From Auanema rhodensis (Eukaryota > Nematoda > Chromadorea > Rhabditida > Rhabditidae), in the NCBI GenBank assembly GCA_964057225.1, contig OZ059896.1:19526501-19590500 (forward strand): a stretch of DNA of 64,000 bases, read 5' to 3'. Both the position numbers and the translations under genes were made by a program. Positions 54,757 through 64,000 of the stretch are shown here, one piece after another (the stretch's first letter is position 1; each line of letters starts with the position of its first letter). The notes beneath the pieces were generated by a model. It did not search any database and had not been told where the DNA came from. It saw nothing but the letters and a program-made list of their open reading frames with translations.

Positions 54757-57213
54757 TCGAATGCACTATACTACATTGAGAAACGCTTAATACAAAAATT
54801 AGTTATGATCGTTTGAAAAATGATGCATTAGTGTATGTTGAGTTTCCATGTACACTCAACATTGCTTCCAAAAACATTTTGACAAAAATTTTTTCGAAAA
54901 ATTTCAAAATAATTTAGCAAAAAGTAGATGTTTTTAGATTCCTTTTTTCAAGGCAAAGACGATGGACAATGTTATTCAACGAAAAAATTAATTCTTCAGG
55001 GTGAAAATCGAGGATATAAGTGTGAACTTATATCAGTTGATATATCGGTGCATTTTTAAGCTAGCGCAAATCTGATAACACAGATCGACGCAGCTTAAAA
55101 ATCCGCATCGAATGCACTATACTACATTGAGAAACGCTTAATACAAAAATTAGTTATGATCGTTTGAAAAATGATGCATTAGTGTATGTTGAGTTTCCAT
55201 GTACACTCAACATTGCTTCCAAAAACATTTTGACAAAAATGTTTTCGAAAAGTTTCAAAATAATTTAGCAAAAAGTAGATGTTTTTAGATTCCTTTTTTC
55301 AAGGCAAAAACGATGGACAATGTCATTCAACGAAAAAATTAATTCTTCAGGGTGAAAATCGAGGATATAAGTGTGAACTTATATCAGTTGATATATCGGT
55401 GCATTTTTAAGCTAGCGCAAATCTGATAACACAGAACGACGCAGCTTAAAAATCCGCATCGAATGCACTATACTACATTGAGAAACGCTTAATACAAAAA
55501 TTAGTTATGATCGTTTGAAAAATGATGCATTAGTGTATGTTGAGTTTCCATGTACACTCAACATTGCTTCCAAAAACATTTTGACAAAAATTTTTTCGAA
55601 AAATTTCAAAATAATTTAGCAAAAAGTAGATGTTTTTAGATTCCTTTTTTCAAGGCAAAGACGATGGACAATGTTATTCAACGAAAAAATTAATTCTTCA
55701 GGGTGAAAATCGAGGATATAAGTGTGAACTTATATCAGTTGATATCTCGGTGCATTTTTAAGTTAGCGCAAATCTGATAACACAGAACGACGCATCTTAA
55801 AAATCCGCATCGAATGCACTATACTACATTGAGTAACGCTTAATACAAAAATTAGTTATGATCGTTTGAAAAATGATGCATTAGTGTATGTTGAGTTTCC
55901 ATGTACACTCAACATTGCTTCCAAAAACATTTTGACAAAAATTTTTTCGAAAAATTTCAAAATAATTCAGCAAAAAGTAGATGTTTTTAGATTCCTTTTT
56001 TCAAGGCAAAGACGATGGACAATGTTATTCAACGAAAAATTTAATTCTTCAGGGTGAAAATCGAGGATATAAGTGTAAACTTATATCAGTTGATATCTCG
56101 GTGCACTTTTAAGCTAGCGCAAATCTGATAACACAGATCGACGCAGCTTAAAAATCCGCATCGAATGCACTATACTACATTGAGAAACGCTTAATACAAA
56201 AATTAGTTATGATCGTTTGAAAAATGATGCATTAGTGTATGTTGAGTTTCCATGTACACTCAACATTGCTTCCAAAAACATTTTGACAAAAATTTTTTCG
56301 AAAAATTTCAAAATAATTTAGCAAAAAGTAGATGTTTTTAGATTCCTTTTTTCAAGGCAAAGACGATGGACAATGTTATTCAACGAAAAAATTAATTCTT
56401 CAGGGTGAAAATCGAGGATATAAGTGTGAACTTATATCAGTTGATATCTCGGTGCATTTTTAAGCTAGCGCAAATCTGATAACACAGATCGACGCAGCTT
56501 AAAAATCCGCATCGAATGCACTATACTACATTGAGAAACGCTTAATACAAAAATTAGTTATGATCGTTTGAAAAATGATGCATTAGTGTATGTTGAGTTT
56601 CCATGTACACTCAACATTGCTTCCAAAAACATTTTGACAAAAATTTTTTCGAAAAATTTCAAAATAATTTAGCAAAAAGTAGATGTTTTTGGATTCCTTT
56701 TTTCAAGGCAAAGACGATGGACAATGTTATTCAACGAAAAAATTAATTCTTCAGGGTGAAAATCGAGGATATAAGTGTGAACTTATATCAGTTGATATCT
56801 CGGTGCACTTTTAAGCTAGCGCAAATCTGATAACACAGATCGACGCAGCTTAAAAATCCGCATCGAATGCACTACACTACATTGAGAAACGCTTAATACA
56901 AGAATTAGTTATGATCGTTTGAAAAATGATGCATTAGTGTATGTTGAGTTTCCATGTACACTCAACATTGCTTCCAAAAACATTTTGACAAAAATTTTTT
57001 CGAAAAATTTCAAAATAATTTAGCAAAAAGTAGATGTTTTTAGATTCCTTTTTTCAAGGCAAAGACGATGGACAATGTTATTCAACGAAAAAATTAATTC
57101 TTCAGGGTGAAAATCGAGGATATAAGTGTGAACTTATATCAGTTGATATCTCGGTGCACTTTTAAGCTAGCGCAAATCTGATAACACAGATCGACGCAGC
57201 TTAAAAATCCGCA
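54757..57213 (+). repeat. Seven transition units
   Basis: Unit order: CAAAAT/A288; G134 with A202 and A329; C305T+A329+G337T (55459); T25/C159 (55810); CAAAAT/C288; G180/C297; C13/G40/C297. The first C297 allele (GTGCAC) appears at 55810 and the first C13 allele at 56863. The pair at 55459/55810 is related to the pairs at 60373/60724 and 62478/62829. Confidence 0.82.
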
Positions 57214-60021
57214 TCGAATGCACTATACTACATTGAGAAACGCTTAATACAAAAATTAGTTATGATCGTTTGAAAAATGATGCATTAGTGTATGTTGAGT
57301 TTCCATGTACACTCAACATTGCTTCCAAAAACATTTTGACAAAAATTTTTTCGAAAAATTTCAAAATAATTTAGCAAAAAGTAGATGTTTTTAGATTCCT
57401 TTTTTCAAGGCAAAGACGATGGACAATGTTATTCAACGAAAAAATTAATTCTTCAGGGTGAAAATCGAGGATATAAGTGTGAACTTATATCAGTTGATAT
57501 CTCGGTGCATTTTTAAGCTAGCGCAAATCTGATAACACAGATCGACGCAGCTTAAAAATCCGCATCGAATGCACTATACTACATTGAGTAACGCTTAATA
57601 CAAAAATTAGTTATGATCGTTTGAAAAATGATGCATTAGTGTATGTTGAGTTTCCATGTACACTCAACATTGCTTCCAAAAACATTTTGACAAAAATTTT
57701 TTCGAAAAATTTCAAAATAATTTAGCAAAAAGTAGATGTTTTTAGATTCCTTTTTTCAAGGCAAAGACGATGGACAATGTTATTCAACGAAAAAATTAAT
57801 TCTTCAGGGTGAAAATCGAGGATATAAGTGTGAACTTATATCAGTTGATATCTCGGTGCACTTTTAAGCTAGCGCAAATCTGATAACACAGATCGACGCA
57901 GCTTAAAAATCCGCATCGAATGCACTACACTACATTGAGAAACGCTTAATACAAGAATTAGTTATGATCGTTTGAAAAATGATGCATTAGTGTATGTTGA
58001 GTTTCCATGTACACTCAACATTGCTTCCAAAAACATTTTGACAAAAATTTTTTCGAAAAATTTCAAAATAATTTAGCAAAAAGTAGATGTTTTTAGATTC
58101 CTTTTTTCAAGGCAAAGACGATGGACAATGTTATTCAACGAAAAAATTAATTCTTCAGGGTGAAAATCGAGGATATAAGTGTGAACTTATATCAGTTGAT
58201 ATCTCGGTGCACTTTTAAGCTAGCGCAAATCTGATAACACAGATCGACGCAGCTTAAAAATCCGCATCGAATGCACTATACTACATTGAGAAACGCTTAA
58301 TACAAAAATTAGTTATGATCGTTTGAAAAATGATGCATTAGTGTATGTTGAGTTTCCATGTACACTCAACATTGCTTCCAAAAACATTTTGACAAAAATT
58401 TTTTCGAAAAATTTCAAAATAATTTAGCAAAAAGTAGATGTTTTTAGATTCCTTTTTTCAAGGCAAAGACGATGGACAATGTTATTCAACGAAAAAATTA
58501 ATTCTTCAGGGTGAAAATCGAGGATATAAGTGTGAACTTATATCAGTTGATATCTCGGTGCATTTTTAAGCTAGCGCAAATCTGATAACACAGATCGACG
58601 CAGCTTAAAAATCCGCATCGAATGCACTATACTACATTGAGTAACGCTTAATACAAAAATTAGTTATGATCGTTTGAAAAATGATGCATTAGTGTATGTT
58701 GAGTTTTCATGTACACTCAACATTGCTTCCAAAAACATTTTGACAAAAATTTTTTCGAAAAATTTCAAAATAATTTAGCAAAAAGTAGATGTTTTTAGAT
58801 TCCTTTTTTCAAGGCAAAGACGATGGACAATGTTATTCAACGAAAAAATTAATTCTTCAGGGTGAAAATCGAGAATATAAGTGTGAACTTATATCAGTTG
58901 ATATCTCGGTGCACTTTTAAGCTAGCGCAAATCTGATAACACAGATCGACGCAGCTTAAAAATCCGCATCGAATGCACTACACTACATTGAGAAACGCTT
59001 AATACAAGAATTAGTTATGATCGTTTGAAAAATGATGCATTAGTGTATGTTGAGTTTCCATGTACACTCAACATTGCTTCCAAAAACATTTTGACAAAAA
59101 TTTTTTCGAAAAATTTCAAAATAATTTAGCAAAAAGTAGATGTTTTTAGATTCCTTTTTTCAAGGCAAAGACGATGGACAATGTTATTCAACGAAAAAAT
59201 TAATTCTTCAGGGTGAAAATCGAGGATATAAGTGTGAACTTATATCAGTTGATATCTCGGTGCATTTTTAAGCTAGCGCAAATCTGATAACACAGATCGA
59301 CGCAGCTTAAAAATCCGCATCGAATGCACTATACTACATTGAGTAACGCTTAATACAAAAATTAGTTATGATCGTTTGAAAAATGATGCATTAGTGTATG
59401 TTGAGTTTCCATGTACACTCAACATTGCTTCCAAAAACATTTTGACAAAAATTTTTTCGAAAAATTTCAAAATAATTTAGCAAAAAGTAGATGTTTTTAG
59501 ATTCCTTTTTTCAAGGCAAAGACGATGGACAATGTTATTCAACGAAAAAATTAATTCTTCAGGGTGAAAATCGAGAATATAAGTGTGAACTTATATCAGT
59601 TGATATCTCGGTGCACTTTTAAGCTAGCGCAAATCTGATAACACAGATCGACGCAGCTTAAAAATCCGCATCGAATGCACTACACTACATTGAGAAACGC
59701 TTAATACAAGAATTAGTTATGATCGTTTGAAAAATGATGCATTAGTGTATGTTGAGTTTCCATGTACACTCAACATTGCTTCCAAAAACATTTTGACAAA
59801 AATTTTTTCGAAAAATTTCAAAATAATTTAGCAAAAAGTAGATGTTTTTAGATTCCTTTTTTCAAGGGAAAGACGATGGACAATGTTATTCAACGAAAAA
59901 ATTAATTCTTCAGGGTGAAAATCGAGGATATAAGTGTGAACTTATATCAGTTGATATCTCGGTGCACTTTTAAGCTAGCGCAAATCTGATAACACAGATC
60001 GACGCAGCTTAAAAATCCGCA
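57214..60021 (+). repeat. 3-unit repeats (1053 bp) ending in a 2-unit remnant
   Basis: Basic order: CAAAAT/T297; T25/C297; C13/G40/C297 (57214-58266). It repeats at 58267-59319, then only T25 and C13 units follow (59320-60021). The third unit of the second copy (58969) starts as C13/G40 but ends with T297, so it looks like a hybrid of units 3 and 1, which explains the missing unit. G257A is shared by 58618 and 59320. Confidence 0.88.
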
Positions 60022-62126
60022 TCGAATGCACTACACTACATTGAAAAACGCTTAATACAAGAATTAGTTATGATCGCTTGAAAAATGATGCATTAGTGTA
60101 TGTTGAGTTTCCATGTACACTCAACATTGCTTCCAAAAACATTTTGACAAAAATTTTTTCGAAAAATTTCAAAATAATTTAGCAAAAAGTAGATGTTTTT
60201 AGATTCCTTTTTTCAAGGCAAAGACGATGGACAATGTTATTCAACGAAAAAATTAATTCTTCAGGGTGAAAATCGAGGATATAAGTGTGAACTTATATCA
60301 GTTGATATATCGGTGCATTTTTAAGCTAGCGCAAATCTGATAACACAGAACGACGCAGCTTAAAAATCCGCATCGAATGCACTATACTACATTGAGAAAC
60401 GCTTAATACAAAAATTAGTTATGATCGTTTGAAAAATGATGCATTAGTGTATGTTGAGTTTCCATGTACACTCAACATTGCTTCCAAAAACATTTTGACA
60501 AAAATTTTTTCGAAAAATTTCGAAATAATTTAGCAAAAAGTAGATGTTTTTAGATTCCTTTTTTCAAGGCAAAGACGATGGACAATGTTATTCAACGAAA
60601 AAATTAATTCTTCAGGGTGAAAATCGAGGATATAAGTGTGAACTTATATCAGTTGATATCTCGGTGCATTTTTAAGTTAGCGCAAATCTGATAACACAGA
60701 ACGACGCATCTTAAAAATCCGCATCGAATGCACTATACTACATTGAGTAACGCTTAATACAAAAATTAGTTATGATCGTTTGAAAAATGATGCATTAGTG
60801 TATGTTGAGTTTCCATGTACACTCAACATTGCTTCCAAAAACATTTTGACAAAAATTTTTTCGAAAAATTTCAAAATAATTCAGCAAAAAGTAGATGTTT
60901 TTAGATTCCTTTTTTCAAGGCAAAGACGATGGACAATGTTATTCAACGAAAAATTTAATTCTTCAGGGTGAAAATCGAGGATATAAGTGTGAACTTATAT
61001 CAGTTGATATCTCGGTGCACTTTTAAGCTAGCGCAAATCTGATAACACAGATCGACGCAGCTTAAAAATCCGCATCGAATGCACTACACTACATTGAGAA
61101 ACGCTTAATACAAGAATTAGTTATGATCGTTTGAAAAATGATGCATTAGTGTATGTTGAGTTTCCATGTACACTCAACATTGCTTCCAAAAACATTTTGA
61201 CAAAAATTTTTTCGAAAAATTTCAAATAATTTAGCAAAAAGTAGATGTTTTTAGATTCCTTTTTTCAAGGCAAAGACGATGGACAATGTTATTCAACGAA
61301 AAAATTAATTCTTCAGGGTGAAAATCGAGGATATAAGTGTGAACTTATATCAGTTGATATCTCGGTGCACTTTTAAGCTAGCGCAAATCTGATAACACAG
61401 ATCGACGCAGCTTAAAAATCCGCATCGAATGCACTACACTACATTGAGAAACGCTTAATACAAGAATTAGTTATGATCGTTTGAAAAATGATGCATTAGT
61501 GTATGTTGAGTTTCCATGTACACTCAACATTGCTTCCAAAAACATTTTGACAAAAATTTTTTCGAAAAATTTCAAAATAATTTAGCAAAAAGTAGATGTT
61601 TTTAGATTCCTTTTTTCAAGGCAAAGACGATGGACAATGTTATTCAACGAAAAAATTAATTCTTCAGGGTGAAAATCGAGGATATAAGTGTGAACTTATA
61701 TCAGTTGATATCTCGGTGCACTTTTAAGCTAGCGCAAATCTGATAACACAGATCGACGCAGCTTAAAAATCCGCATCGAATGCACTACACTACATTGAGA
61801 AACGCTTAATACAAAAATTAGTTATGATCGTTTGAAAAATGATGCATTAGTGTATGTTGAGTTTCCATGTACACTCAACATTGCTTCCAAAAACATTTTG
61901 ACAAAAATTTTTTCGAAAAATTTCAAAATAATTTAGCAAAAAGTAGATGTTTTTGGATTCCTTTTTTCAAGGCAAAGACGATGGACAATGTTATTCAACG
62001 AAAAAATTAATTCTTCAGGGTGAAAATCGAGGATATAAGTGTGAACTTATATCAGTTGATATCTCGGTGCACTTTTAAGCTAGCGCAAATCTGATAACAC
62101 AGATCGACGCAGCTTAAAAATCCGCA
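60022..62126 (+). repeat. 6-unit repeat of 2105 bp, copy 1
   Basis: Unit order: C13/A24/G40/C56/A288/A329; CGAAAT with C305T/A329/G337T; T25/C159/C297; C13/G40 with one A lost at u150-153 (350 bp); C13/G40/C297; C13/G180/C297. The one-base deletion explains the 2105-bp period. Confidence 0.93.
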
Positions 62127-64000
62127 TCGAATGCACTACACTACATTGAAAAACGCTTAATACAAGAATTAGTTATGATCGCTTGAAAAATGATGCATTA
62201 GTGTATGTTGAGTTTCCATGTACACTCAACATTGCTTCCAAAAACATTTTGACAAAAATTTTTTCGAAAAATTTCAAAATAATTTAGCAAAAAGTAGATG
62301 TTTTTAGATTCCTTTTTTCAAGGCAAAGACGATGGACAATGTTATTCAACGAAAAAATTAATTCTTCAGGGTGAAAATCGAGGATATAAGTGTGAACTTA
62401 TATCAGTTGATATATCGGTGCATTTTTAAGCTAGCGCAAATCTGATAACACAGAACGACGCAGCTTAAAAATCCGCATCGAATGCACTATACTACATTGA
62501 GAAACGCTTAATACAAAAATTAGTTATGATCGTTTGAAAAATGATGCATTAGTGTATGTTGAGTTTCCATGTACACTCAACATTGCTTCCAAAAACATTT
62601 TGACAAAAATTTTTTCGAAAAATTTCGAAATAATTTAGCAAAAAGTAGATGTTTTTAGATTCCTTTTTTCAAGGCAAAGACGATGGACAATGTTATTCAA
62701 CGAAAAAATTAATTCTTCAGGGTGAAAATCGAGGATATAAGTGTGAACTTATATCAGTTGATATCTCGGTGCATTTTTAAGTTAGCGCAAATCTGATAAC
62801 ACAGAACGACGCATCTTAAAAATCCGCATCGAATGCACTATACTACATTGAGTAACGCTTAATACAAAAATTAGTTATGATCGTTTGAAAAATGATGCAT
62901 TAGTGTATGTTGAGTTTCCATGTACACTCAACATTGCTTCCAAAAACATTTTGACAAAAATTTTTTCGAAAAATTTCAAAATAATTCAGCAAAAAGTAGA
63001 TGTTTTTAGATTCCTTTTTTCAAGGCAAAGACGATGGACAATGTTATTCAACGAAAAATTTAATTCTTCAGGGTGAAAATCGAGGATATAAGTGTGAACT
63101 TATATCAGTTGATATCTCGGTGCACTTTTAAGCTAGCGCAAATCTGATAACACAGATCGACGCAGCTTAAAAATCCGCATCGAATGCACTACACTACATT
63201 GAGAAACGCTTAATACAAGAATTAGTTATGATCGTTTGAAAAATGATGCATTAGTGTATGTTGAGTTTCCATGTACACTCAACATTGCTTCCAAAAACAT
63301 TTTGACAAAAATTTTTTCGAAAAATTTCAAATAATTTAGCAAAAAGTAGATGTTTTTAGATTCCTTTTTTCAAGGCAAAGACGATGGACAATGTTATTCA
63401 ACGAAAAAATTAATTCTTCAGGGTGAAAATCGAGGATATAAGTGTGAACTTATATCAGTTGATATCTCGGTGCACTTTTAAGCTAGCGCAAATCTGATAA
63501 CACAGATCGACGCAGCTTAAAAATCCGCATCGAATGCACTACACTACATTGAGAAACGCTTAATACAAGAATTAGTTATGATCGTTTGAAAAATGATGCA
63601 TTAGTGTATGTTGAGTTTCCATGTACACTCAACATTGCTTCCAAAAACATTTTGACAAAAATTTTTTCGAAAAATTTCAAAATAATTTAGCAAAAAGTAG
63701 ATGTTTTTAGATTCCTTTTTTCAAGGCAAAGACGATGGACAATGTTATTCAACGAAAAAATTAATTCTTCAGGGTGAAAATCGAGGATATAAGTGTGAAC
63801 TTATATCAGTTGATATCTCGGTGCACTTTTAAGCTAGCGCAAATCTGATAACACAGATCGACGCAGCTTAAAAATCCGCATCGAATGCACTACACTACAT
63901 TGAGAAACGCTTAATACAAAAATTAGTTATGATCGTTTGAAAAATGATGCATTAGTGTATGTTGAGTTTCCATGTACACTCAACATTGCTTCCAAAAACA
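62127..64000 (+). repeat. 6-unit repeat of 2105 bp, copy 2, cut by the window end
   Basis: Five complete units and the first 120 nt of the sixth (63881-64000). Over the 1874 bases present I see no difference from 60022-61895, including the one-base deletion in the unit at 63180. This is the freshest large duplication visible, and it probably continues beyond the window. Confidence 0.93.

Larger units (their letters stand above)
1..64000 (+). repeat. Satellite DNA array, 351-bp monomer, 182 full copies plus one partial
   Basis: Every base belongs to a head-to-tail repeat of 351 bp, all in one orientation with no inversion, insertion or unique spacer. The landmark TCGAATGCAC opens the units at 1, 352, (703 as TCAAATGCAC), 1054 and so on to 63881. 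The unit is about 31% G+C. Copies differ mainly by substitutions at a limited set of shared sites, so identity between any two is very high. Length is tightly fixed: only four single-base indels, all in A runs. 351 bp is about two nucleosome repeats, a common satellite size class. An array of this length and homogeneity is typical of eukaryotic centromere or pericentromere. The array extends beyond both window edges, since neither edge shows a junction. Family name and species are not recognised. Confidence 0.99.

Noticed and set aside
55866-56057. 63-codon open frame with TTG start, repeated at 60780-60971 and 62885-63076
   Set aside because: It is a stretch of the satellite unit that stays open because T159C turns a TAG into CAG and a nearby change shifts an AT run. 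Ordinary units stop there. The start is TTG, with no plausible signal in a eukaryotic satellite, and the product resembles nothing I recognise. The three copies come from repeat duplication, not selection on a protein.
1-64000. CRISPR array (long series of regular repeats)
   Set aside because: The repeat is 351 bp with no unique spacers between units, so it does not have the short-repeat and variable-spacer layout.
1-64000. Inserted transposon, tRNA or rRNA gene
   Set aside because: The 351-bp register is never interrupted by more than one base, so there is no room for an insertion.

Overview
The whole 64 kb window is one uninterrupted, single-orientation satellite DNA array. The repeat unit is 351 bp and about 69% A+T (109 G+C in the first unit). 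There are 182 complete units plus the first 120 nt of a 183rd. I found no protein gene, RNA gene, transposon or unique sequence. This is typical of eukaryotic centromeric or pericentromeric heterochromatin. The AT-rich unit of roughly two nucleosome lengths fits many insect satellites (beetle families have units of 340-360 bp), but plants and other animals also have such units. I do not recognise the monomer and do not assign a species.

Register: with base 1 of the window as unit base 1, units start every 351 bp at 1 to 8776, 9128 to 28082, 28432 to 61075, then 61425 to 63180, 63530 and 63881. Only four units differ in length, and each change is one base in an A run: +1 in the unit at 8776, and -1 in those at 28082, 61075 and 63180. 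Below, 'u150' means base 150 of the unit. Main class-defining sites: u13 T/C, u25 A/G/T, u30 C/T, u33 A/G, u40 A/G, u133 T/A, u140 G/A, u149-154 (CAAAAT, CTAAAT, CTAGAT, CAGAAT, CGAAAT), u181-190, u201 A/T, u268 G/A, u288 C/A, u297 T/C, u302+u311 (G+A or A+C).

On top of the monomer there is a patchwork of higher-order repeats. From left to right: a 16-unit block copied 23 units downstream; 6-unit repeats of 2106 bp (4213-8424, 14393-18604) that collapse into 3-unit and 4-unit forms through hybrid units (18605-22465); a central zone (23168-44226) in which long blocks recur at 22-24 and 30-31 unit distances with single units gained or lost; 5-unit repeats (44929-49842); 2-unit and 4-unit repeats (49843-54756); 3-unit repeats (57214-60021); and a 6-unit repeat of 2105 bp at the right edge (60022-64000). 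Variant classes shift steadily across the window, as expected from local unequal exchange and gene conversion.

Within the unit, about 90 bases (u41-132) are almost unchanged in every copy, while u139-202 carries much of the variation. The unit has three clear dyad symmetries (u79-106, u257-278 and a composite 14-bp dyad at u301-341) and a run of A/T tracts (u114-192). These are the most interesting sub-monomer signals. Any protein binding, cruciform or transcript function is inference only. All comparisons were made by eye.
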